This document shows, piece by piece, positions 24,241-35,100 of a stretch of DNA of 64,000 bases. The notes under the pieces were generated by a model, which was not told where the DNA came from, ran no database searches, and worked only from the letters and a program-made list of their open reading frames with translations. Within the stretch, counting starts at the first letter, position 1, and each line of letters opens with the position of its first letter. Origin of the DNA: Anaspis maculata (lineage: Eukaryota > Arthropoda > Insecta > Coleoptera > Scraptiidae); contig OX421965.1 of the NCBI GenBank assembly GCA_949128115.1, forward strand, positions 48,723,257-48,787,256. The letters run 5' to 3'. Position numbers and translations under genes: made by a program.

Positions 24241-24557
24241 TTTTGATTTTTAAGTCAAATTTCATGATTCTCAAATAACGGTAGAACCCTAATTAACATC
24301 TTGCGTTCACTAATCCTTCAAGAAGGAAGTGCGCTACTGAGCCTCATGCCCATGAGGCATATTCGCTTGTTATGTTATGTCCATCGCCGCAAGCAAAATT
24401 CCAGTTCGGATCCTGTAACAGGGTAAAACAGAAAATAAAACAACAGTTCCCGACTCCCGAAGAACAATGAAATCTGTCAAAATTATATTTCTCCATTAAA
24501 TCAATTATTTTTGAAGAAATCGGAGTGAAACTTGATATTCGCTTGATGAGTGACGAC

Positions 24558-25767
24558 CAGTGCCAGATTAACGCCTAGGCCAACAAGGCCCGGGCCTGGG
24601 GCGGCAAAATTTTAGGGGCGGCAAAATCGAGGCAATATTTTTTAAATAAAAATTTCATTGTGACATTCTGCATTGCCATAAATAGGCGATTTACATTTAA
24701 AAAACGCCACCTGGTGTAGAGCTCGGTACTTGATAGTGGAAGAACTTTTTTTTGAGAGGAGCACATACTCCGACGTCTAGTAGCCTAGGTGGGCACTAGT
24801 CGATACCTGCAATACCCACATCAGTGACATGGAAATTTGAAGTAGAAATAATGTGAAACGGGCATGACGGGGTTTGCATTTGTGTCTCTCATTTCATGTT
24901 ATGGTTAGCGTATTTAGCAGGCTTGTAGTAGATTTAGCTCCAGAGGTGCGCAGCTGAAAGACTAGGTACGCCCCCAGCAATGCACTACATTTCGATTGCG
25001 GTAAAAAAGGCAACCTTCGCGTCCCGAACACAAAGGTAGCTACAGCGAGCTTATTAGAATGAAAAATGCGGATCTCCAGCTGAAGTCCCAAGCAGAAAAT
25101 CTTAAAAAAAAAGCAAGGAAAAAAAGGTGGTTGACTCTGCATGGCCAGCCCGAGGTGACTTTTTCTTGGCTGGCAGGCTGGCTTGTTGTGTGTTTCCCTC
25201 CGTGCAGATGTGACAGTCTGTTGCTCTTCCTTGAGCGGAAGCTATGGATGATTTAGAGAAAGGTTTGCGACGACGCTGGTCATCAACATAGGGCCTTATG
25301 CATAGGGCCCAATAAACAGCCTATGGGGTCCCAAGGGTTCACAGGAACAAATATTTGCTTGTAGTGGACTGCACAAGACAGCAAAGTTACAATTTTGACG
25401 TGCTACCAATTGACGTAACAGCCGACGTTGCCGCCGATGTTGCCTGTTCGACCTCCTCAAATAATTAATTCCCTAAAACTTCCTCCACGAAGAGGCCATT
25501 TCCTCCAATAAGGTCAATCGCCTATCGTTGATTTAGCATTTTCTTTTGTTATTTCTATTTCAGTGAGTTCCAGTTTCTTATCTTGAAATTTGATCTTTGT
25601 GATACATTTGTGCAATTATTTAGATAATAAAAGTTTTCGTTGAAAAAGGAGCTCGTTGTGACCGGTAAACATGCGTTGGTATGACTTGCTAACCTTACTA
25701 TGGAGGAGGGGGGGGGCGGCAAACTTGAGGCAGGCCTAGGGGCGGCAAATATGTTGATCCGGCACTG
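24558..25767. mobile_element. Non-autonomous hAT element, 1210 bp, with 8-bp target duplication
   Basis: Ends are CAGTGCCAGATTAA and TTGATCCGGCACTG. The perfect duplication GTGACGAC occurs at 24550-24557 and 25768-25775. Subterminal GGGGCGGCAAA blocks appear in both orientations, as in the smaller hAT copy at 21209, so the two belong to one family. The interior has short open frames only and no recognisable transposase domain. Confidence 0.93.
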
Positions 25768-26474
25768 GTGACGACGCGACAGAAATAATCGCAATTGCTG
25801 TCTAGGCCCACCATGGGGGGCGCAATCTTGGTTCATCATTATAAATTTGATGACCGAAAAAGTTACTAATAGTCATATTGGGCTAATACCTTGGCATCAC
25901 TCATTATGTAAAAGATCACCATGGATGGACCATGGAACGACACCGATTCTGTCGTTTTCTCCGAGGTTTTCTCCACACTATGGATTCCCTCCTGCTAACC
26001 ATTAGGCCATGGCCACGGCCATGGAAGTGATCGAGCTCCGTGATTACGATCCTTAATTGTATTCCAGGTTATTCACCAAGATTCGTAGTAATCAGTTGGG
26101 AGATTTGGTTTCAACAGCTGTTTAACAAATAAGGATCTCTGAGCTATTTTACAACTTAGTAGAACAGGATCCTTTGCGGAACTGAAATAAATATATTCCG
26201 AAGTAATAAAAAAACTTCATTCTACAGGTTTCAAAAAACTGTCACGAGATGTACTTATGTGATATAGGAAGAACAATAATTTACCTACATGGCGATTTTC
26301 ATGCCTTCAGCGGTAGTGGGTCATAGCATGGAGCTCTTACCTTTTTGATCACACGGTTTACGTCGTCTGCATAGATCGCCATCGTGCAATCTTCGCCATT
26401 ATGAAGCATATACCAGGCCACAATCCACAAATGTAGGTACTACCTACCTAGAAATATGCCATGCTGGAAATATA

Positions 26475-26605
26475 CCGGGTGTTTATAAACGTTTGTTATC
26501 ATATCGCCTTTGGAATCTCCTATCACTCTTTCAAATCGTGCCTTTCACTGCGACTTTTGGCCTGACCAAAGCCTGCCGCGATCACAAACGTTTATAAACA
26601 CCCGG
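26475..26605. mobile_element. MITE, 131 bp, nested in the fold-back
   Basis: Perfect 22-bp terminal inverted repeats beginning CCGGGTGTTTATAAACGTTT, flanked by TA on both sides. The short length, TA duplication and perfect repeats point to a recently active Tc1/mariner-type MITE. Confidence 0.88.
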
Positions 26606-26960
26606 TACCACGCCAGAAATATACCAACCAGAAATATACCTTGCTAAGAATTTACCAACCCAAAAATATATAGCCCTTCGGGCACCTAATGAAGTTCATA
26701 ATGTGCACACACCTTTTGAGGTCAATGTGCACATACACTTTTTTTGTCTGAAGGACCATATGAGACAGCCTTATTTTGTTTCAGTTTATTTTTGCCTATT
26801 ATAGTTTTGGCATGGCATATTTTTGGCTGGTATATTTCTAGATTGATGTTCGTGGCCTGGCATAATTATTCTTGGTATAGTATATTTTCAACTGGTATGT
26901 TTTTGCCGGTATATTTGTAGCGGTACAGTTTTGGCTAGTATATTCTGGCGCCACACCTAA
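26606..26960. repeat. Field of short repeats GAAATATACCAACC and inverted copies
   Basis: GAAATATACC or close variants occurs several times before about 26680, and the complement-like GGTATATTTNTGGCTGG occurs several times after 26800. The two clusters are in opposite orientation, so the interior can also fold. Confidence 0.65.
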
Positions 26961-26987
26961 TATTGTTCGCTCTCTACCTATCCGCTA

Positions 26988-27245
26988 TGTGCGTTCGACA
27001 AAAAAGTGAGAGGAGTCGACATCAGCGCTCAAGGTGACGATTTACGAAACTGAATAATGCCTATTTATTCTGTTTTCGGTAGCTAGATGTCGCTACTCAA
27101 CTGAATGCACATGGTGATTCCGCTATGTGCGTTCGCCGGGAGGAGTCGACTCAGCGCTCAAGTGGTGATTTACGAAACTGAAGGATGCCTATTTGTGTTA
27201 TTTTTGGCTGCGAGATGTCGCTACTCGACTGAATGCACATAGGGG
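26988..27245 (+). repeat. Tandem duplication, two units of about 130 bp
   Basis: Units 26988-27118 and 27119-27245 share CCGCTATGTGCGTTCG, GGAGTCGAC, TCAGCGCTCAAG, GATTTACGAAACTGAA, ATGCCTATTT and GAGATGTCGCTACTC..CTGAATGCACAT with small indels. Confidence 0.85.
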
Positions 27246-27976
27246 CTTACGTTCTTCCTATATCACATGTTGAGGTACATTCTGTGCCAGTTTTTGGAAA
27301 CTTCCATTATAGAATGAACTTTTTTATCCAAATAATTCGGTATACATTTTTTTGAATTTCGCGAGGGATCTTTTTCCAGTGAGCTAAGACTTCGTATTTT
27401 GTTATTTTTTTCTCAAAAAAGCGGCACTTTCTTGTTTAAACAGCTGCTAAAATTAAACCGTTCAACTGATGGCTACGAATCTTGGTGATGAAAGACGGTC
27501 GAGAGTCATACTTGCTGTGTTCCATTACTTCCATGGCCTAATGGTTAGCAGGAAGCCATCCAGTTGTGAAGAGCACGATAAAATCAGTGTGTCATTTTTC
27601 TTACAGCAGAGATGGTATGATGGCTCATTCAAGGTGATCTTTTTCATGATGGGTGATGCCATAATATGGTATTCGTCCAGTGACTATCAGTCATTTTTTC
27701 GATCATCAAATTGATAATCATGAACCTATATGGTGGCTCCACAGAGTGGTGGCTCCAACGAAAAAAATGTTGACCGTCTTATTTCAGAAAAAGGTGGACC
27801 TAGACACTCATTGCGATTAATACTCATTTCTGACGTCACTTTTTGAGAAAATATCAAGTTTTACACCAATCTTGAAAATAACCGATGTAATTGAGAGAAT
27901 ATTTTTTCTCAAAATATCTTGAAAACTGGTTAACATGTTTTAAAATTGTTTGATACACCTTATAGCCCAGGCATTC

Positions 27977-28835
27977 AAGGTTTTGACCTGGAAAAAAATA
28001 ACTCAAGTATAAAAATTGGTGGAACGCTTCCACTTTAACCCCTTAACCACATACTGAAAGTCCTAAAAAAGCCTATGTCCGCTTCATCGGTTTTTGGCGG
28101 CAAAAAGGTGTAAGTGACATTATTTTAGAAACTATTTATTAAAATACGCGTTGAAGTTTCCATACAGCTGAAGACTTCCGAAAATGATCTTCTTGGTCAG
28201 TTGAACAACATATTGAAAGTCCTAAAAAATCCTCTGTCCGCTTCATTGGTTTTTAGCGGCAAAAAGGTTCAAATGACATTATTTTGGAAACTATTCATTA
28301 AAATACAAGTTGGAGTTTAAGTACGGCTGAAAATTGCTAAAACTAGATTGAATAGTTTTTAAAACAATGTCACTTATATCTTTTTGCCGCTGAAAAAAAA
28401 AGGATGAAGCGGACATAGGATTTCTTAGGACTTTTAACATGTTGTTTAACTGACCAATGAGACCATTTTCAGCAATTTTAAGCTGTATTGAAACTTCAAC
28501 GCGTGATTTAATTATTAGTTTGCAAAGCCGTGTCACTTATACCTTTTTGCCGCTAAGAAACGATGAAGCGGATATAGGATTTTTTAATACTTCCAATATG
28601 TTGTTCAACTGGCCGAGGAGACCACTTTCAGCAATTTTTAGCTGTATCGAAGCTTCATCGCGTATTCTAACAGATAGTTTCTAAATTATTGTCACTACAC
28701 CTTTTTGCTGCCAAAAACCGATGAAACGGACATAGGATTTTTTAGGACTTTGAGTATGTGGTTAAGGAGTTAAAGTGGAAGCGTTCTACCAATTTTCAGA
28801 CTTACGTTATATTTTCCAGGTTTTGGTCAAAACCT
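27977..28835. mobile_element. Fold-back element built from inverted tandem units
   Basis: The ends pair: GGAACGCTTCCACTTTAAC on the left and GTTAAAGTGGAAGCGTTC on the right, plus an outer AAGGTTTTGACCTGG pair. Inside, a unit of about 170 bp with GCGGCAAAAAGGT and TCCGCTTCATCGG blocks occurs twice in plus orientation, then about three times in minus orientation, with the switch near 28340. This resembles FB-type fold-back elements with repeated arm modules. No coding sequence. Confidence 0.82.
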
Positions 28836-29035
28836 AAACAAAACGTTTCAGCTAATAGTTTTGCTATTAGCAATCATATAATTATGTAGGTACATTAAAT
28901 TATACATACATGTAGTTTTTCATTCTTGAAAAATAATATGTTGTTGAAAACTGGAAATGCTCGCGGCGAGATCCCTACTTTGAGTAACCATTTTCCGCTT
29001 GATTAAATAAAACTCGCCTGAAAAATACAAATACT

Positions 29036-29041
29036 TTTATT
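29036..29041 (-). terminator. Poly(A) signal of the CAPA gene
   Basis: AATAAA on the minus strand about 130 nt downstream of the CAPA stop codon. Confidence 0.5.
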
Positions 29042-29167
29042 CATTCAATAATATTTTTAAACATCAGTGGCGTGCAATAATTAGCTCGTCCATTATAATG
29101 TCCAGCCTGATGCCACTATAATGGCGTCGGATAATTATTATGCGTTAGAATTGGGAAAGGAGGAGGC

Positions 29168-32100
29168 TTACGCCATAGAATCGGCTTCTGCTTCTCCTTC
29201 TTCTTCGCTCTCTCTCCCCAGCCTGGGGGTGTAGTGCACCTGACGCGACATCAACCCCCCATCGACAATGACGTAGGCGATAGGTGGCAAGTCCTCAACG
29301 CCGACTGCTTCGCGCTTCTGGACGCGTCCCAACCTCGGACCGAACCACATGCCGGCGTTCGATGTCTGCTGCCCGGTACGTTTGGTCATGGGAAAATCAT
29401 CATCCGACAGTCCCCAGGATCTCCTGCCTTCTCCCTTGGGGAAAGCCATCATTCTTGCGACGCGCCTTTTGTACTGTTCGAATTCGTTTGGGAGACGGAC
29501 CGGTACGGCGGGCTGCGGTTTATTGGGCACGTGGATGTTCCAAGTGCCTTCCGATCTTCTGCCGACCCGCAGGGATGGAGTGAGGGCGTAAAGTGAGGAC
29601 ATCTTTGACCTTTTGGGGTTTCCATCTTCTGAGCTTTCTGTAACAATGTTGAATTGATCTAGCAATTTACAACCCAGTAACACAAAATGAAATTACACAA
29701 ATTGACAAAAGATATTTCTAGAGGTTGAACCTCTACAATTTGCGATTTTATTGAGAATCCTTGGTAGGTATTACATATAAACTTTCAGAACAATTATGTA
29801 CACTCAAACCCAGAGTTGAGCCAAACGTAATGAACTAACTCTGAAAGATTCCTTGAAGAACCCCAAAATAATTTTAATAGCTGGAAACATCGTGAGGCTC
29901 TGTAAGAAATGAGTCGCTGGACTTTGAGACCATTCACAGTTGAAGATACAAGATCTGATATCTGATAAATCACAAAGTCACCATTTAATTACATAAGGCA
30001 TTGAGACGATTCTATCGTCAACTGTGTAGACATTTTTCTTGCTATGGGCAAAGAAATAGGTACCTAAACTTAATTCTTTGGCCCAAAAAAATTGGACCGT
30101 ATCAATAAAAAAAAATTCTGTGACACAACAATACTTTCTTGACTAGTATTCTGAAACCTTAGGACATATTGTTAGAGAGGTGGGAAGTTGGAGTTTGAGA
30201 GAAACATTCAGAGAAATTGGAACCATCTTCATGATAATTTAAGAAGAAGTCGAAGAATTTCCCAGGACAATTTGAGTTTTCCGGAGAACCTCAATGCCTT
30301 GCTCAAATCATCCCATTATAAAAGTCGTCAATGGAGTATTATACTTTCGAAAAATTTTCTTTTTTTGATGGAATCAGAAACTATATTGGAAAATAACTGA
30401 CCCGTATTTTTTTATTCAGCCAAAAATCGTATCGTTTGGCCGCAATAAATAAACAAAATCCCTATATTCTGCCTATTTCTGACGTCATTTACACAGGCAG
30501 TATAGGCGGTGACTCGCTGTGACGTCAGAACTAGTTGATGTTATTTATTTATTGCGCCCAAACGGTACAGTTTTTGACTGAATAAAAAAACACGGGTCAA
30601 TTATTTTTCAATGTAGTTTCCATTTCAATCAAAAAAAAAATTAGTATAATACTCCATTGAGAAGACTTTATTTCATTGAGGCTTGAGGCATCATTTTGTG
30701 TCCGGTCTTGATAAGCCAGACCAAAAACTCGAAAACTCTCGGAAAATCAAGAAAAGACATTTTTAGAGGTGACAGTGGTGGTGAATGGTGAAAATCTGTT
30801 CACGGGATAAAAAGTTCGGAATTTGTAGTTTTTCCAAGAGGAAAAACTCGAAAACCATTAGTCCGATTTGAAAAATTTCTCCCCCAAAAATTATTTTATT
30901 TTTTTCTCGAACTAGGTATGACTCGCAGCAAGTTTGCACCCAAAATTAGTATTTCATGGAGCTTACCGCAGTTCGAAGTTTGCACTGCAGTTTTTTTGAA
31001 TTCACGAAATACGAAAGTTTCATTTTGAAGAAATCACCGCCGAAAAAACGAAACCGTGTCGCATTTGAAAAACAAGCGAAAGATAGGTTACCTCCATGGT
31101 TATTTCTAAAGTAGGTACCTGCTTTCCTATTACAGATACATGCCTACTGCCTACGACTGGAATGTTCAGAAATTGCTAGAGAACATTTTTGTGGAGAATT
31201 GATGGTTTCTTTGAATTTGGAATTTAGCTACTGGATTACCATTTTCAAGTCATTATTGGTTTTTTTCATTTATTACTTGGAGCTAGAATTGCTTTCGCTT
31301 ATAAAACTTTCTTTCAATATTTCCTAAATGTGCAATGGAGAATCACGTCCGTAAAGACCTCGGCACTTTGTTTATTTGAGATGATATACTCAGCTCTTAG
31401 TAGGCAGATAATGGCTATTGATCTATTATTCCCCCAATTTGAATCCTTCTTTCTATTAGCTATTTATTACCATCCTACTATCCGGAACGAAAACAACAAT
31501 ATATAACATTTATGACACACAGAATATGTAGGAGTTGTATATTTCAACAAGTATCGTGATCTCTTTCTGCCCACATTTTTGTTCACATCACTGTAAGACT
31601 AACCACCTACTGATGGGCCTAAGAAGTACTATTATGTCGGTAGGTATATACAATGGCGACCGAAAGTTTGGAAACATTTTTCAAAATTTTCCGTTATTTT
31701 AATTCAAACCGCAGATTTCGTGAAAGTGATTTGAGAAATCTATACTTACTTGCTTTAACAGTTCCAAGAATGTCTTTCTAAATTTTTGGAAGGATAAGTT
31801 TAGCTATCTTCCTAAATACTAATCATATATGGTCCTTAATTTGAGTTTAGAAATAACAAAATTCTCATCGGAGAAATAATCCCAGTCAGGGCTGGTTTTA
31901 ACAGGTTATTTCTTCAGCACTGAATCCTGGGAGACCCGCATGTTAGAACATTGAAAGTAAAGGGGTTGTCAATTTGAATTTGGTCTAATTTTTGAATGTC
32001 TAAAGCATCATTTATCACCGTAACAGTAACAGCAACGGTAACCTTAGTGTTGAAGTTTGAACCTGTACATTTCATCCGTAAGGCGGAGAACATAACGTAA

Positions 32101-35100
32101 GCATGTTGTCGGAACCAAGACTAAACCAGCAACCTGCCTCCGTTGCGTTCTCGGCCTCACTGATGGAATTTACAGATACAAACTTCTACAGTAAAGTTAG
32201 CGTTGCTCGTTGCTGGTATAAATACGGCTAAGGTCTATGTCAATGAGCCATGAATCTAGAAACCATGCAGCGGTTCACAGAGCGGAGCATACAACAATTG
32301 TATAATATTCTGTGAAAGCTTTCTTTCCGTTGCGCAACGGTTTCTGTCAATGGCGAACGCTAGGTACCTACCGCAACATAATGATACACTTCTTGTGGCC
32401 TTGAGAGGAGGATATGCATGTCGAGGATATTATATTCATCCAAAAGGACGGCAAATCGGCAATACCTGCCCTACATCAGCAGAAGCAATAATGGCGTTAC
32501 TGCAAACAAAATTCTCTTATCGTTTCATCTCCAAATATGATGACATCAATTTGGCCGGCAAGGTCGTGCGATCTAACATCACTTGATTGGTTTCTTTGGA
32601 GGTTTGTGAAGAATAGAGAACACACTAACCCCCTCAGTCTCAGTCGATCGATGAGCTCGAGAACAACATACTGTTACGAGCGGCTATTCCGTGCATACTG
32701 GTAAACACGGGATCTTTCTGGATTCTTCCATCCATTAGATCGCAGTGTAGAAGTGCGGAGCGATCTGGTGCATTCCAGAAGTATACGCGATTAGGAGACT
32801 TCAACATTCGATCGAGACACATCTGTCCATTTGGGCGGAGGTGCGGATTCCAGAACACACGGGAAGCACGCGGAAGGTGTGTGTGATTATTCAGGAGTGG
32901 TCTAGAAACCGCATATGCCGGGCCACTATGGAAATTGCTAGAAGATGTTAGAAAGCTCGGGAACGCTTATCGGAGGCATATAAGAGGCACCGTCCAACAG
33001 CGCGACAGTCAATATTGAATTGGAAGAGACAGCGAGCGAATAAGCGAGCGATAATCACAGCGATAATTCCAAGTAGATAATTGTTGGCGTGTATTTATTG
33101 TAGTACGCAGAAATAAACAGTGTGTGTTTTAAAACGATCGTCTCAATTATATTCGAAACCGTACGCGCGAAATACACGTAACAATACGCTGAATTATTGG
33201 TGAAATCAGCCGCATCTAACAAGTGATCGAATAAATTTCTCCTCAAGTTGCCTGGGATTCCTGAAAATCTGGCCAAAAAACATGCCTACCATCAAGGAGA
33301 CCAAGGCCTACTTCGAGGAGAAATTTATTCGATCACTCTTTATAAGAAAATGTGCGCAAAAATTTAGCCAAAATGGTCATTTACCGGGACAATGAAGAGA
33401 AATTCAAATCGTCAACTTTTTATTGAGACATCCTTCTGGATTCTGGATTCATCGGAGGAAGTTTATGGAACGTAGTTTCACCTGGCACGTAGGCATAGCT
33501 CTTGGGCTCATTGTACCCCTTCTAGATTGAAATGCACTCAATACCTATATCTATAAAACTGAAAACGAATGAAAAAAGGCTCTACATATTGCGTGCCAAA
33601 TAGGACAAAAAAAAAACGAATCCCAGGGGCCAAGTGCTTTTTTTTGCAAAATATGCATATATGAGTCATAATAATAGCTTCTTTTGCTTAATTGTGAGTA
33701 TTTTTGGCGGTTTTTTTTTTGTTGTCATGAATGACGTGGCATGCACCACAGGAAATGTTTACGTCATTTGTATGGCAGCGGCCATATCATTCCCATTTGA
33801 ATTACTATGAAAATCATTCACAATTACATTGAATTACTAATTAGTATCATTATTAAGAATATTTTTGTTGAATTATTATAGAGAGTTACATTTTTTTTTA
33901 TTAAATAGTCGCAAAAAATCTTATTTTTCCGATTTTTTTCGAACCAAATATACCAAAATGTTCCCCGCAGGCCACGCTTTTAGACCACCATTCGAAATTA
34001 TATCGTAGTGTCATTCATATATGAACGACGTGGCCTCAACGGGCTGACTGTCCGTCATACACATATGAATGACGCGACCTGATATGCGGAAAAATCCTTG
34101 TCATTCTTATCTGAATGACATACGGTGTTGAATTGGTGAAATATATTTCTGAATTTTGGAAATGCCAATGGGCTCAAACCAAACTACATCCTTGTAGCTT
34201 TCGAAAGAGACCAAAATGGTAAGAATCCGTCAAGGAATAAAATAAACCCACATGGATTGATTTCGCAACGCTTATTTTACCAATATGACTCCGTCCTTAA
34301 GCTGAAATCATTTAGTTAAGTTTAGCAAGCTATAGTTTTTTCGTAATACCCGAGGTGATACCGAAACACGATCGCAATAAACAGGATAGGTTTCAAACAC
34401 ATACAGGGTATTCCAGCGATACCGATGGTAGCAAAAAAATAATGCGCCAGAATAGATAAGATTCGATTAGCGAAAAAACTAGGAACATATGAAAGATTGT
34501 TGACATATTCGCTGGAGACTGACTCGGGAGAAGCCACAAGTCCGGAGACTTCGACTCGCGGATAAGCCACAAACCTGCGCAATCATTGGCGGAGGAGCCG
34601 TTTGATAACGTCAAATTCGTATCAGCGAAGCTGATGAACTTTTTAAGAGCTCTCCCAACCGAATTAGACGCAACTTGAAGATAACAGGTACATATTTGTT
34701 CAAAATTGTTCATAATCGACCAATTGTCTACAGATGTACGTAGCAGGTGTCTAGCAGAAATAGAAATTTGATTAGCGGAAAAACGAACGAAGTTCATCAC
34801 AGTGGACTTTAAAAAAAAAGGACTGTAGGCACTTGCACTTGACTGGCTATTCTCCCAATTCATATCGATTGTTTAGTTAACCCTGCAAATATGGAATTTA
34901 GGGTCAAACTTTTGTCTTCATAACTCCATATACCTAGCCCCTAGCCCAGTTATTATAAGCTAAGGGGTGACGAAGATTTTGAAGTGGAATCTTGTTGCTG
35001 CTTTCAACTTATGCAGAAATTAATCCTCGACACTACTCGACAGCCTACTGAAACTACTGAAAGTCTGAAAAAAGACCGTGCCGAAACTTTTTTCCTATGA

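Larger units (their letters stand above)
25925..27600. mobile_element. Large fold-back element with diverged 300-bp arms
   Basis: Inverted arms share CCATGGCCTAATGGTTAGCA (27528 on plus, complement near 26000), CACCAAGATTCGTAG with ATCAGTTG, CAGCTGTTTAA, and ATGTGATATAGGAAGAAC (26254 and the complement near 27252). The arms enclose about 970 bp holding a small MITE, a field of ATATACC/GGTATAT short repeats, and a tandem duplication. The TGGCCTAATGGTTAGCAGG segment resembles a tRNA A box, but no B box follows, so a tRNA origin is not supported. Confidence 0.7.

Noticed and set aside
23276..24330. CRISPR-like or satellite centromere array
   Set aside because: Units of 275 bp are few, diverged and lack spacers; this is a eukaryotic dispersed repeat.
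25980..26040. tRNA-derived SINE from the TGGCCTAATGGTTAGCAGG A-box-like segment
   Set aside because: No B box follows at tRNA spacing in either copy.
29234..29596. Three overlapping plus-strand open frames opposite the CAPA exon
   Set aside because: They are shadows of the CAPA coding strand; the minus strand has a signal peptide, basic cleavage sites and a WFGPRLG motif, the plus frames have no domain.
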